Under the pieces are notes generated by a model. It had not been told where the DNA came from. It saw only the letters and a list, made by a program, of their open reading frames with translations, and searched no databases. This document shows, piece after piece, positions 1-8,526 of a stretch of 64,000 nt of DNA (position 1 is the first letter of the stretch; each line of letters starts with the position of its first letter). Source of the DNA: Cupriavidus pauculus (GTDB lineage Bacteria; Pseudomonadota; Gammaproteobacteria; Burkholderiales; Burkholderiaceae); contig NZ_CP044067.1 in NCBI RefSeq assembly GCF_008693385.1, forward strand, positions 1,054,001 through 1,118,000, in the 5' to 3' direction. A program made the position numbers and the translations under genes.

Positions 1-299
1 AACGTGGGCAGCCAGCGCGCGGCCAATGCCTGGTTGGGCGATTGCAGCAGGTATTCGATAAAGACGCGCTGGGCCCAGAACACGAAGCCCGCGGTCTGCG
101 AATGCGCGGCCGTGGCGGCGATGGCGAGCACGGCGTCGGTGGTCGTGCCACCGCTGCCCCCGTGTGCGGACGGCACGCCGACGCGGAACAGGCCGGCACG
201 CGCGAGCGTGCCCAGCAGGTCGGACGGCGCATTGCGGCCGCTGTCCAATGCTTCCGCGTGGGTATCGAGCCAGCTTGCGAGTTCCGGAGAAAGCGTCAT
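1..299 (-). CDS. Acyl-CoA dehydrogenase family protein (N-terminal part; runs off the window)
   Basis: The 99 visible residues begin MTLSPELASWLDTHAEAL and contain RAGLFRVGVPSAHGGSGG followed by a helical stretch with FVFWAQRVFIEYLLQSPN. This resembles the N-terminal helical domain of acyl-CoA dehydrogenases, FAD enzymes that oxidise acyl-CoA thioesters at the alpha-beta bond. The catalytic base and most of the FAD site lie outside the window, so the substrate cannot be judged. The gene starts 12 bp downstream of the AhpD-like gene on the same strand, so the two are probably co-transcribed. The family call is fairly sure, the exact function unknown. Confidence 0.7.
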   Translation of the reverse strand, partial: MTLSPELASWLDTHAEALDSGRNAPSDLLGTLARAGLFRVGVPSAHGGSGGTTTDAVLAIAATAAHSQTAGFVFWAQRVFIEYLLQSPNQALAARWLPT

Positions 300-311
300 G
301 GCGGAGTTCTG

Positions 312-872
312 TCAGGCGTTGGGCGGCGTCCAGCGATACGGCTCGAGCTGGCTGTTCAGCGGCGACTGCGCGAGGTTGTTGCCGAAATTGCAGAGCGTGG
401 CCAGGCTCACGCCGAGCACGACTTCCAGCGCCTGCTGCTCGTTGTAACCGGCTCGATAGAAGGCTTGCAGATCGGCATCGGGCACCGCGCCACGGTCGCG
501 AATGACCGCGCGGGTGAAGTCTGCCACAGCGTTCAAACGTACGTCGTCCACCGGTGCCTGCGCACGCAGCGCGTCCACTTCCGCCTGCGGCAGGTTCGCC
601 TTCTTCAGCGCGACGGCGGTGTGCCCGGCCACGCAGAAACCGCAACCATGCGTCGCGGCGGCGGTAATCTGCACCACTTCGCGTTCGGCCAGCGTGAGGG
701 AACTGCGCGCATTGATACCCGAGACCGTCAGGTACGTTTCCAGCGCCACGGGCGCGTTGGACAGCGCGGCGATCAGGTTCGGCAGATAGCCGTTGTTGGC
801 GATGGCGCGTTCGATGAACGGCCGGCTTGCTTCGGGGGCCGATTCCAAAGTCTGCAGGGGGAGGCGACTCAT
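312..872 (-). CDS. Carboxymuconolactone decarboxylase / AhpD-like protein
   Basis: A 186-residue protein starting MSRLPLQTLES. It carries the AhpD-type signature: an acidic and helical segment (LAEREVVQITAAA) followed by Cys77-Gly-Phe-Cys80 and His84. In this family the CxxC pair forms a redox-active disulfide that supports alkylhydroperoxidase or peroxidase activity. An upstream in-frame extension of 65 residues is Arg/Pro-rich and not protein-like, so this ATG was chosen. It lies directly upstream of an acyl-CoA dehydrogenase and downstream of an AraC regulator, all on the minus strand. A protective or auxiliary role in that small pathway is inference. Confidence 0.85.
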   Translation of the reverse strand: MSRLPLQTLESAPEASRPFIERAIANNGYLPNLIAALSNAPVALETYLTVSGINARSSLTLAEREVVQITAAATHGCGFCVAGHTAVALKKANLPQAEVDALRAQAPVDDVRLNAVADFTRAVIRDRGAVPDADLQAFYRAGYNEQQALEVVLGVSLATLCNFGNNLAQSPLNSQLEPYRWTPPNA

Positions 873-1002
873 GGCATATCCATCAGCGATTGAACATGAC
901 CCGAGTGTGGTCGATGATCGCGCGTCCTGCCATGTGCAAACGTATGGAAATCGTGCTGTTTCGTCTGGCCTTATGTATGGGCGATGTATGGAGACAATGC
1001 GC

Positions 1003-1962
1003 TCAGGCGGCCTGCGCGACGGACGCCACATCGGGGGCGTCGGCGTTCGTACGCCGGCGCCACGCACCGGGCCATGCGCCCGTGGTCTTGCGGAACGCCT
1101 TCGCGAACGCGGCCTCCGAACCGTAGCCCACGCGCTCCGCCACCTGCGCCACGCTGCGGCGATCGTCGAGCAATCGCGCGGCGATCTTCATGCGCAGCAG
1201 CAACAGGAACGCGGCCGGCGTCTCGCCGCACACCGCGGCAAACCGCTTGCAGAACGTCGCGCGCGACATGTGGACGCGCTCGGCCATCGTCTCCACGGAC
1301 CAGCGCGCTTCGGGATGCCGGATGAGCTCGAGCACAAGCGACGAGAACTCCGCGCTGCGCAGCATCGGCCAGAGCCCGCGCGCCACATCCTCGCGCGCGG
1401 CAAGCTCGCGCACCACGTAGAAGAAGAGCAGCTCCACGAGGCGCGCGATCAGCGGCGACGGCTCGGCGCCGGCCTGCCCCCTGCCCGATTCCGCCTCGGC
1501 AACGATGAGGTCGAACAGCGCGCGCGTGCCCCGCACCGACGGATCGTCGGCACGCAGCACGAGGTAATCGGGGAATGGCGCCAGCAGCGCCTCGGCAAGG
1601 CCCGGACGGAAGTCGAAGAACCCGCAGGCCAGGCCGGTGGACCCGGCCTGCGCGCGGTCGAGCGGCTGCATCGCCGCCTCGGGCCGGCACGCCTCGGCCT
1701 GCTCCGACGGGCCCAGATGATGCGGCACATCGCGCAGGAAGAACACCGCATCGCCGGGCGCCAGCCGCAATGGCGGCTCGCGGTCGGGCACATGCAGCCA
1801 GCATTCGCCATGCAGCACGAGGTGATACCCCGCGCGTGCGCGCCCCGCCACGGACGCGCGCCAGCTGCCGCAATACTGACCCATGTGGAACAGCGTGGTC
1901 TCGAGTTCGAGACTGTTCAGGACCCAATGGATGATACGGTCGGCGCGATCGGACTGAGGCAT
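1003..1962 (-). CDS. AraC family transcriptional regulator with N-terminal cupin
   Basis: A 319-residue protein. The N-terminal half is cupin-like (GYHLVLHGECWLHVPD, then LAPGDAVFFLRDVPHHL), matching the ligand-binding domain common in AraC regulators. The C-terminal roughly 100 residues form the double helix-turn-helix: WSVETMAERVHMSRATFCKRF for the first and RRSVAQVAERVGYGSEAAFAKAFRK for the second. It probably senses a small molecule and activates neighbouring genes; the CMD/acyl-CoA dehydrogenase pair 130 bp downstream and the MFS exporter just upstream are the natural candidates. No operator was identified. The ligand is unknown. Confidence 0.9.
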   Translation of the reverse strand: MPQSDRADRIIHWVLNSLELETTLFHMGQYCGSWRASVAGRARAGYHLVLHGECWLHVPDREPPLRLAPGDAVFFLRDVPHHLGPSEQAEACRPEAAMQPLDRAQAGSTGLACGFFDFRPGLAEALLAPFPDYLVLRADDPSVRGTRALFDLIVAEAESGRGQAGAEPSPLIARLVELLFFYVVRELAAREDVARGLWPMLRSAEFSSLVLELIRHPEARWSVETMAERVHMSRATFCKRFAAVCGETPAAFLLLLRMKIAARLLDDRRSVAQVAERVGYGSEAAFAKAFRKTTGAWPGAWRRRTNADAPDVASVAQAA

Positions 1963-2042
1963 AGTCCCGTCAGACTAGCCGACCTCCGTACCGCCGCGAA
2001 CGATCAAGATGTCATGTCGATATACGGAAATCGACAGACGCG

Positions 2043-3281
2043 TCAGGCCTGCATGGCCATCACGCGCCGCGACGAAGACAGCGAGACCGCGTAGACCATC
2101 AGCCCGCCAATGGCCAGCACAAGGCCGACCCAGCCCGTCGACGTCCATCCATACCCCGCGCTGATCGTCACGCCGCCGAGCCACGCGCCGAGGGCGTTCG
2201 CCATGTTGAAGGCGGAGTGGTTGAGTGCCGCGGCGAGGGTCTGGGCTTCGCCGGCCACGTCCATCAGGCGGATCTGCAACGCCGGCCCGATGGCGACGAT
2301 GGTGCCGATGAGCAGCACGTTGGCCGACGCCAGCCATGGATGCGGCGCGGTATAGACGAACAGGCCGAGCACTACCGCGGACCAGGCCAGCAGCCCGCCG
2401 ATCGTGGGCATCAGCGCCTTGTCCGCGAGCCGCGAGCCGATCAGGTTGCCGCCGACCATGCCGACACCGAACAGCGCAAGCACGAACGGGATGCTGTCCA
2501 CCGACATATGCGCCACTTCGAGCATGGTCGGCTTGATGTAGCTGAACACCGCGAACATGCCGCCAAAGCCGATGGCGCCGATACCGAGCGTCAGCCAGAC
2601 CTGCTTGCGCGCCAGCGCCGACAGTTCGCGCAACGGGCTTGCCAGGCGGTCACCGGCCACGAACGGGACCCAGCGCCATACGAGCACCACCGTCAGCACA
2701 CCGATGGCGCCCACGAGCGCGAACGCGGAGCGCCAGCCGAGCCATTGGCCGATGGCCGCGGCAATCGGCACGCCGATCAGCGTGGCCGTGGTCAGCCCCA
2801 GCATCACGAGCCCGACCGCCTGCGCGCGCGCATGCCGCGGCACGAGGCTCGCGGCGACGAGAGCCGCCACGCCGAAATACGTGCCATGCGGAAAACCCGT
2901 CAGCAGCCGCGCAACGAGCATCGCGCCGTAATCGGGCACCACCGCGCTCGCGAAATTGCCGATCGCGAAGACGGTCATCAGCGCGAGCAGCAGATTGCGC
3001 CGCGGCCATCGCGCGCCGAGCACCGCGAGCAGTGGCGCGCCGATCACGACGCCGAGCGCGTAGGCGCTGATCAGATGCCCGGCCTCGGGAATGGAAATCG
3101 AGAGATCGCGCGCGGCATCGGGCAGCAGGCCCATGATGACGAATTCGCCGGTACCGATCGCAAAGCCGCCGACGCCGAGCGCGAGCAGCGCCTTGCGGGA
3201 GGTGGCGCGGTCAGGCGTATCGGCCGGGGTGGCGGGGGCGTTCGAGTCTGTGTCGTTTGACTGGTCTGGAGTCACTACCAT
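2043..3281 (-). CDS. MFS transporter, DHA1/AraJ-like exporter
   Basis: A 412-residue inner-membrane protein with about 12 hydrophobic segments after a polar N-terminus of about 28 residues. The first helix has GGFAIGTGEFVIMGLLPD, typical of AraJ/YdhP-type DHA1 exporters, and the loop after helix 2 carries ARWPRRN. These carriers export sugars, amino acids or drugs by proton antiport; the substrate cannot be inferred. The start at 3281 (MVVTPDQSND) has no good ribosome binding site. It lies 80 bp upstream of the AraC regulator gene on the same strand, which may control it. Confidence 0.88.
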   Translation of the reverse strand: MVVTPDQSNDTDSNAPATPADTPDRATSRKALLALGVGGFAIGTGEFVIMGLLPDAARDLSISIPEAGHLISAYALGVVIGAPLLAVLGARWPRRNLLLALMTVFAIGNFASAVVPDYGAMLVARLLTGFPHGTYFGVAALVAASLVPRHARAQAVGLVMLGLTTATLIGVPIAAAIGQWLGWRSAFALVGAIGVLTVVLVWRWVPFVAGDRLASPLRELSALARKQVWLTLGIGAIGFGGMFAVFSYIKPTMLEVAHMSVDSIPFVLALFGVGMVGGNLIGSRLADKALMPTIGGLLAWSAVVLGLFVYTAPHPWLASANVLLIGTIVAIGPALQIRLMDVAGEAQTLAAALNHSAFNMANALGAWLGGVTISAGYGWTSTGWVGLVLAIGGLMVYAVSLSSSRRVMAMQA

Positions 3282-3440
3282 GAGGGCGAGGAGAGAGAGA
3301 TCGCGAAAACGTCTCCGTGACGTGAAGCGCGTGCCGTGGACTGCATGCTCGGGTCCGCGTGCCGGCCTCTATCGTCATATTTCCCTTGCGGGGAAGGCGC
3401 TATTGTCCAACAAAACCGCGATGCCTGCCGCGCGCCACCT

Positions 3441-4325
3441 TCAACGCAGGCCTTTCAGCGCGCGATACACCTCCGCCAGTCCCGCATGCAGCCGCTTGTC
3501 GCGCCGGATCACCACGGCGAGCCCCCGGTGCAGACGCGGCGACAGCGGCCGCACGACCACATCGCTGGGCGGTTGCCGCACGGCCATTCCCGGCAGGATC
3601 GCGCAGCCCAACCCTGCCGCGACCAGGGCCTTGATCGCCTCCACGCTGCCCAGCGACATCACGGGACGAATGCTCGCGCCACCGCGCGCGATCCACGTAT
3701 CGGCGATGCGGCGCGTATTGCCGCCTTCGAACAGCAGCACGGGCCGCGTGGCCAGCGCGGCGGCCGTGATCCGGGCCGGCAGCGCCATGCCCGCCGGCGC
3801 GATCAGCAGGAACTCGTCTTCCATGACCGGCGTGATATGGAGGCTGCGGCCCGTTACGGGCAGCGTCACGAGCGCGATATCGAGCAGATTGTCTTCCACG
3901 GCCTTGACGATGTCCGCCGTATTGCCCACCGTCACGGCGATCTCGAGGTCCGGATGCCGCTGCCGCAGATCCTTCAGCAACGGCGGCAGCAGAAAGATGC
4001 ATGCGGTAGCGCCGGTGCCGATGCGCACCGGCCCCGCCGCCACGCCGCTGCGGCGCGTCACGGCTTCCACCGCGGCCTCCACGGCCGAATCGATCGTCCC
4101 CGCGTGGGCCAGCAACTCGGCACCGGCGGCCGTCGCGCGCGCCTGCCGCCCCACACGCTCGAGCAGCGTCGTGCCGAGACTGCGCTCGAGCTGGCGGATC
4201 TGCTGGCTCACGGCGGGCTGCGTGAGGTCGAGGCGCTGCGCCGCGGCGGAGAAGCTGCCGAGTTCGACGACGGACACGAACGTGCGCAGGTAATTGAGGT
4301 TGAGACCGGGGGTCGGAGATTTCAT
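3441..4325 (-). CDS. LysR family transcriptional regulator
   Basis: A 294-residue regulator beginning MKSPTPGLNLNYLRTFVSV. The N-terminal winged helix-turn-helix is clear (FSAAAQRLDLTQPAVSQQIRQLE, about residues 25-50), followed by a periplasmic-binding-protein-like effector domain starting near GPVRIGTGATACIFLLPP. An in-frame upstream ATG adds 37 atypical residues and was rejected. It is transcribed divergently from a GNAT acetyltransferase gene 119 bp away. The shared intergenic region holds nested inverted repeats suited to LysR binding, so autoregulation and control of the acetyltransferase are likely but inferred. The effector is unknown. Confidence 0.92.
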   Translation of the reverse strand: MKSPTPGLNLNYLRTFVSVVELGSFSAAAQRLDLTQPAVSQQIRQLERSLGTTLLERVGRQARATAAGAELLAHAGTIDSAVEAAVEAVTRRSGVAAGPVRIGTGATACIFLLPPLLKDLRQRHPDLEIAVTVGNTADIVKAVEDNLLDIALVTLPVTGRSLHITPVMEDEFLLIAPAGMALPARITAAALATRPVLLFEGGNTRRIADTWIARGGASIRPVMSLGSVEAIKALVAAGLGCAILPGMAVRQPPSDVVVRPLSPRLHRGLAVVIRRDKRLHAGLAEVYRALKGLR

Positions 4326-4355
4326 GGCGGCCGGGCGATATGAGACGATCTCAAA

Positions 4356-4408
4356 CAATCGCTTATACATTGCATCAAAGGATGAAGCTTCATTTATGGT
4401 AGCGATTG
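4356..4408. promoter_or_regulatory. Nested inverted repeats in the LysR/GNAT divergent promoter
   Basis: Outer arms CAATCGCT (4356-4363) and AGCGATTG (4401-4408) are exact inverted copies. Inside them is the perfect 12-bp palindrome ATGAAGCTTCAT (4382-4393). The position between two divergent genes fits a LysR-type operator. Binding itself is inferred. Confidence 0.5.
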
Positions 4409-4444
4409 AGGCAAGATGCGGCAACGCCTGACCCATGACCCACC

Positions 4445-5023
4445 ATGTCCACCGCTGCCTCTTCCCTCGATCCCGCCATCCACACCACGGTGCAGGTACG
4501 CGACGCCACCGACGACGATATGGCCGCGATCCAGGCCATCTACGCCCATCACGTCCTGCATGGCAAATCGAGCTTCGAGGAAGTGCCGCCGACGCTGGAC
4601 GACATGCGCGCGCGGCGCGCGGGCGTCCTCGGCCACGGCCTGCCCTATCTGGCCGCCGAACTCGGCGGCCGGGTGGTGGGCTATGCCTACGCCACGCCCT
4701 ATCGGCCGCGCCCGGCGTACCGGTTCACGGTGGAAGATTCGGTGTATGTGGCCGATGGGCTCGCGGGACGCGGCATCGGCAATGCGTTGATGGCCGCGCT
4801 GATCGCGCGCTGCGAGCAGGGACCATGGCGGCAGATGATCGCCGTGATCGGCAATAGCGCGAACGCGGGCTCGCGCGCGCTCCATGCGCGCCACGGCTTC
4901 GAATATGTCGGCACGCTCGCGAACGTCGGCTTCAAGTTCGGCGGCTGGCTCGATACCGTATTGATGCAGCGACCGCTCGGCGAAGGCGCGCGGTCGCTGC
5001 CGTCCACTAGCCCGAAGGACTAG
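4445..5023 (+). CDS. GNAT N-acetyltransferase, phosphinothricin-acetyltransferase-like
   Basis: A 192-residue protein with the layout of the Pat/Bar/YncA group: VRDATDDDMAAIQAIYAHHV at the start, SSFEEVPPTLDDM, VVGYAYATPYRPRPAYRFTVEDSVYV (split here only by reading order), and the acetyl-CoA pyrophosphate loop GLAGRGIGNAL. Late in the protein is NAGSRALHARHGFEYVGT. Family members acetylate the amino group of phosphinothricin, methionine derivatives or other small amines. The natural substrate is unknown. It is divergent from the LysR gene, its probable regulator. Confidence 0.88.
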   Translation: MSTAASSLDPAIHTTVQVRDATDDDMAAIQAIYAHHVLHGKSSFEEVPPTLDDMRARRAGVLGHGLPYLAAELGGRVVGYAYATPYRPRPAYRFTVEDSVYVADGLAGRGIGNALMAALIARCEQGPWRQMIAVIGNSANAGSRALHARHGFEYVGTLANVGFKFGGWLDTVLMQRPLGEGARSLPSTSPKD

Positions 5024-5052
5024 CGCAAAGGACTGGCGCAAAACCCTGGCGC

Positions 5053-6048
5053 TCAGCTCTTGATGAACGCGAGCAGGTCGTTGTTGAAGCGTTCCTTGTG
5101 CGTGTCGGTCAGACCGTGCGGCGCACCGGGATAGACGATCAGCTTCGAGTTCTTCACGAGCTTGTGCGAGGCGCGGCCCGCCGCATCGATCGGCACGATC
5201 TGGTCGTCGTCGCCATGAATCACGAGCGTCGGACGATCGATCTTCTTCAGGTCCTCGGTGAAATCGGTTTCCGAGAAGGCCTTGATCGAGTCGTACGTGT
5301 TCTTGTGTCCGCCCTGCATGCCCTGCGCCCACCACCATTCGACGAGGCCCTGCGACACCTTCGCGCCCGGACGGTTGAAGCCATAGAACGGACCCGACGG
5401 AATATCGCGATACAGCTGCGAACGATTGGCCAGTTGCCCATTGCGAATGCCGTCGAACACTTCCAGCGGCAATCCACCGGGGTTGGCCGGCGTCTTGAGC
5501 ATCAGCGGCGGCACGGCCGAGACCAGCACGACCTTGGCCACGCGCGACGTACCGTGCCGGCCGATATAGCGTGCCACCTCGCCGCCACCGGTGGAAAAGC
5601 CCACCAGGATCACATTGCGCAGGTCCAGCGTCTCGATGACGGTCGCGAGGTCGTCCGCGTAGTGGTCCATGTCGTTCCCGTTCCACGGCTGGCTCGAACG
5701 GCCGTGGCCGCGGCGGTCATGCGCGACCGCGCGGAAGCCGTTGTTGGCAACGGCCATCATCTGCGATTCCCAGCTGTCCGAAGACAGCGGCCAGCCGTGG
5801 CTGAACACGACCGGCTGGCCCGTGCCCCAGTCCTTGTAGTAGAGCTGCACGCCGTCCTTCGTGGTGATGAAGCTGCCACCGGCGTTCGCACCGGCCGGCG
5901 ATGCGCCGGCACCCGGCTGGCCTGCCGCGCTGGCGGCAACCGCCTGCGTGGCCAGCAGTGCGCCAGCGGCGCCGAGGGCGCTGCCGAGCAGCAGGGAGCG
6001 GCGGGCGGGTACGGCTACGGCTTCGTTCTTCTCGTTCTTTGCAGACAT
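5053..6048 (-). CDS. Exported alpha/beta hydrolase (non-heme chloroperoxidase-like)
   Basis: A 331-residue alpha/beta hydrolase. Residues 1-45 look like an export signal with a twin arginine ([19 protein letters not shown]) and an Ala-rich cleavage region, suggesting Tat export. The fold shows the oxyanion region [21 protein letters not shown], the nucleophile elbow GFSTGGGE, the acid region GDDDQIVP and the C-terminal His in YPGAPHGLT, so the Ser-Asp-His triad is intact. This resembles bacterial non-heme chloroperoxidases/esterases. The upstream palindrome at 6079-6094 matches the one before the OhrR-type gene, so peroxide-responsive control is likely. Confidence 0.88.
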   Translation of the reverse strand: MSAKNEKNEAVAVPARRSLLLGSALGAAGALLATQAVAASAAGQPGAGASPAGANAGGSFITTKDGVQLYYKDWGTGQPVVFSHGWPLSSDSWESQMMAVANNGFRAVAHDRRGHGRSSQPWNGNDMDHYADDLATVIETLDLRNVILVGFSTGGGEVARYIGRHGTSRVAKVVLVSAVPPLMLKTPANPGGLPLEVFDGIRNGQLANRSQLYRDIPSGPFYGFNRPGAKVSQGLVEWWWAQGMQGGHKNTYDSIKAFSETDFTEDLKKIDRPTLVIHGDDDQIVPIDAAGRASHKLVKNSKLIVYPGAPHGLTDTHKERFNNDLLAFIKS

Positions 6049-6078
6049 GATGGGCTCCGATTAAGATCGTACGTATTT

Positions 6079-6094
6079 ATATCGCGTGCGATAT
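6079..6094. promoter_or_regulatory. Predicted OhrR-type operator upstream of the hydrolase
   Basis: Perfect palindrome ATATCGC-GT-GCGATAT. It has the form ATATCG-N4-CGATAT shared with the site at 6602-6619. It lies 31 bp upstream of the hydrolase start, where a bound repressor could block transcription. Confidence 0.65.
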
Positions 6095-6116
6095 TTAAGG
6101 TCAAAAAAAGCTCGCT

Positions 6117-6563
6117 TCACGTGTAGTCGCCGAGGCTGCCCCGCAGGTTCAGCATCCGGGTCCGCATCTCGCGAATCTCCGCCGCATTCAGCCCCGTGGC
6201 TTCCGCCACGCATGCGGGAATGCGCTCGGCCTTCTCGCGCAACGCCTCGCCCTGCTTCGTCAGCGTGACGATGACCTGCCGCTCGTCGGCCGCCGATCGT
6301 GTCCGCCTGACCAGACCCTGCGCCTCGAGCCGCTTGAGCAACGGCGTCAGCGTGGTGGTCTCCAGCGCGAGGCGTTCGCAGATCTCGGAGACATTGACGC
6401 CTTCCTTCTCCCACAACACCAGCAGCACCAGATACTGGGGATAGGTCACGTCCAGCTCGCGCAACAGCTTGCGATACACCTTGTTGAAGCTCAGCGCCGT
6501 GGAATAGACGGCGAAACACAGCTGCGCGTCGAGCGCCAGGGCATTCGATTCGGGCCGTTTCAT
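6117..6563 (-). CDS. MarR/OhrR-type organic peroxide-sensing repressor
   Basis: A 148-residue MarR-fold protein beginning MKRPESNALALDAQLCF. The Cys at residue 16 within LDAQLCFAVYSTAL matches the reactive cysteine of OhrR repressors, which is oxidised by organic hydroperoxides and releases DNA. The winged helix region is LVLLVLWEKEGVNVSEICE through RRTRSAADERQVIVTLT. An alternative ATG lies nine codons upstream (6590); the chosen start has GGAAA at a workable distance and fits the short N-termini of homologues. No ohr peroxidase gene is adjacent; the gene next in line is the exported hydrolase. Matching palindromes before both genes support joint control. Confidence 0.87.
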   Translation of the reverse strand: MKRPESNALALDAQLCFAVYSTALSFNKVYRKLLRELDVTYPQYLVLLVLWEKEGVNVSEICERLALETTTLTPLLKRLEAQGLVRRTRSAADERQVIVTLTKQGEALREKAERIPACVAEATGLNAAEIREMRTRMLNLRGSLGDYT

Positions 6564-6601
6564 CGTGGGTTTCCGTTGGTCACTGGGCATGGAGCGAAAT
6601 T

Positions 6602-6619
6602 TATATCGCACACGATATA
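6602..6619. promoter_or_regulatory. Predicted OhrR-type operator upstream of the repressor gene
   Basis: Perfect inverted repeat TATATCG-CACA-CGATATA. The core ATATCG-N4-CGATAT equals that of the site before the hydrolase. Its place upstream of the repressor gene suggests autoregulation. Confidence 0.65.
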
Positions 6620-6996
6620 TTGTCAAGCGACTTTTTTGATGTGCGGTCGCTGCCCTCATTCATGCACAACCTACTGAGCAGCCCAGCACCATTCCGTGCG
6701 ATGCCCTCCCGGCACTGGTGCACGCCCGATCGCGGCATCGTGCCCGCTCGCGCCACGCTGGCCCGCTCACAGACCAGACATATCCCCTCCCGATGCGGGG
6801 GGTCCGCCACCCTCGAGCTGGCGCGGGGCCTGAGGGCAGACGCTCCGCCTCATGCAGACAACTCGCCCGGCCACACGGCAATGGTGAGCAGCCCACAACG
6901 ATCAGGCATTACATGTGCTTCTGAGAAACGCTTCGTTTGGTCACAGCGTTCACGGTCTTAAGCTTTGCCTCTCTGATTGAGAGTCACTGCATAGCT
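6620..6996. other. Intergenic region without a recognisable gene
   Basis: About 380 bp between the OhrR-type gene and the GntR gene. The short open frames here do not look like proteins. The stretch after about 6900 is less GC-rich and should hold the promoter of the downstream operon; a small inverted repeat CTCTC-TGATT-GAGAG lies at 6969-6983. I see no RNA gene. Confidence 0.5.
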
Positions 6997-7013
6997 CTGT
7001 GAGCGGCTCACAG
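6997..7013. promoter_or_regulatory. Palindrome at the GntR gene start, candidate operator
   Basis: Perfect inverted repeat CTGTGAGC-G-GCTCACAG ending 14 bp before the GntR start codon and touching its AGGAG ribosome binding sequence (7012-7016). GntR regulators often bind short palindromes near their own gene, so it is a likely autoregulatory site for the operon at 7028-17451. Confidence 0.55.
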
Positions 7014-7027
7014 GAGTCAATGAACCC

Positions 7028-7765
7028 ATGAGCGAACCACAATTCCACGCGCCATCCCGCGAGACTGACGCCGATAGCGTCAGCCTCGGTCTTGCGGCCT
7101 ACACCGCGATTCGTCGCGACATCCTCACGTGCCGACTCGTCCCCGGGTCCATGGTGACCGAGGGCGAGCTGATGGCGACGTATGGCTTCGGCAAGAACAG
7201 TTGCCGCATCGCGCTGACCCGGCTCGCGCACGAGCGCCTCGTGTTTGCGCGGCCACGCAAGGGCTATCAGGTAGCGCCCATCACGCTGAAGGACGTCGAG
7301 GAAGTCTTCGCGCTGCGCGTGCAGCTCGAGCCGATGGCGGCGCGGCTGGCGGTCAATCGCGTCGACACGCAGCTGCTGCATCGGCTCGAAGCGGCCTGCC
7401 GCGTCGAACACATCGGTCCGCTGCCGCATCGCATCGACGTCTTCATGGATGCGAACAAGGCATTCCACCTCGCCATCGCCGAAGCCACCGGCAACGAGCG
7501 CCTGCTGCGCACGCTGTCGGGCCTGATGGACGAGATGTCGCGGCTGGTCGCGCTCGGCTTCAACGTGCAGCGCGTGAAGCCGGAGATCCGTCACGACCAC
7601 AACTCGATGATCAAGGCATTCGAGGATCGCGACGAACGCGCGGCGGAAACGATCGCGCGCCGCCATATCGAGACCTTCCGCACGCAGACGATGGAAAAGG
7701 TCTACGCAAGTCTGTCGCAGGCGGGGACGTATCTGCCGCTCGTCGTGGCCGGAGGTGTGCGATGA
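7028..7765 (+). CDS. GntR family regulator, FadR/FCD subgroup
   Basis: A 245-residue regulator. The N-terminal winged helix covers about residues 22-85 (YTAIRRDILTCRLVPGSMVTE and RIALTRLAHERLVF). The all-helical C-terminal FCD domain follows, with conserved elements EVFALRVQLEPMAARLA, FHLAIAEATGN and HDHNSMIKAFEDRD; the His and Asp residues usually bind a metal near the effector. FCD regulators respond to carboxylates or acyl-CoA. It is the first gene of a long operon for import and CoA activation of an organic acid and overlaps the next gene by ATGA. It is therefore probably the operon's local regulator. Confidence 0.92.
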   Translation: MSEPQFHAPSRETDADSVSLGLAAYTAIRRDILTCRLVPGSMVTEGELMATYGFGKNSCRIALTRLAHERLVFARPRKGYQVAPITLKDVEEVFALRVQLEPMAARLAVNRVDTQLLHRLEAACRVEHIGPLPHRIDVFMDANKAFHLAIAEATGNERLLRTLSGLMDEMSRLVALGFNVQRVKPEIRHDHNSMIKAFEDRDERAAETIARRHIETFRTQTMEKVYASLSQAGTYLPLVVAGGVR

Positions 7766-8514
7766 GCCCCCCCGTTCTGGTTGCCACGGGCATCACCAAG
7801 CGCTTCGGGGCAACCACGATCCTCGACGACATCGACCTGACCGTGAACGCCGGCGAAGTCCTTGCGCTGGTCGGCCCGTCGGGCTGCGGCAAGAGCACGC
7901 TGCTGAATATCCTGTCGGGCCTCGTCGCGCCCGATGCGGGCCAGTTGCTGGTGGAAGGCGTGCCGTCGACGCAGGTCAGGGACTGGCGCCGCATCGCGTA
8001 CATGTTTCAGGAAGACCGGCTCCTGCCCTGGCGCACGGTGCGCGACAACGTGACGTTCGGGCTCGAAGCCTCGCCGATGCTGCGCGGCGAACGCGACCGC
8101 ATCGCCGACGAGATGCTCGCGCTCGTGGGCCTGCATGGCCGCGCCGACGCATGGCCGCACGAACTGTCGGGCGGCATGCGCAGCCGCGTGGCCCTGGCGC
8201 GCAGCCTCGCCGTGCAGCCGGACGTGCTGCTGATGGACGAGCCGTTCTCGAAGCTCGACCCGCATACGCGCAGCCAGATGCATGAAGAGTTGCTGCGCAT
8301 TCAGGCCGGCAATCCCAACCACAAGCGCATGACAGTCGTTTTCGTCACGCACGATATGGAAGAGGCCGTGGTGCTCGCTGACCGCGTGGTGCGCCTGGCC
8401 GCGCGCCCGGGGCGTGTCGCCGACGTCGTCGATCTCGCGACACTCGTGCGGCCCCGTATTCCGACGGCACCGGTCGTCGCCGAACAGGTCCGCGTGCTGC
8501 GGGCCGCCGCGTAA
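7762..8514 (+). CDS. ABC transporter ATP-binding protein, NitT/TauT (SsuB-like) type, importer 1
   Basis: A 250-residue ATPase with Walker A (GPSGCGKST), Q-loop (YMFQEDRLLPWRTV), signature (LSGGMRSRVALARS), Walker B (VLLMDEP), a D-loop where FSKLD replaces the usual FGALD, and the switch His (FVTHDMEEA). The LLPWRTV element after the Q-loop is typical of the nitrate/sulfonate/taurine importer ATPases. The start at 7762 overlaps the GntR stop (ATGA) and has GGAGG 6 bp upstream. With the permease and binding protein that follow it forms the first of two importers in this operon. Confidence 0.93.
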   Translation: MSPPVLVATGITKRFGATTILDDIDLTVNAGEVLALVGPSGCGKSTLLNILSGLVAPDAGQLLVEGVPSTQVRDWRRIAYMFQEDRLLPWRTVRDNVTFGLEASPMLRGERDRIADEMLALVGLHGRADAWPHELSGGMRSRVALARSLAVQPDVLLMDEPFSKLDPHTRSQMHEELLRIQAGNPNHKRMTVVFVTHDMEEAVVLADRVVRLAARPGRVADVVDLATLVRPRIPTAPVVAEQVRVLRAAA

Positions 8515-8526
8515 GGAGCCGCCGCC

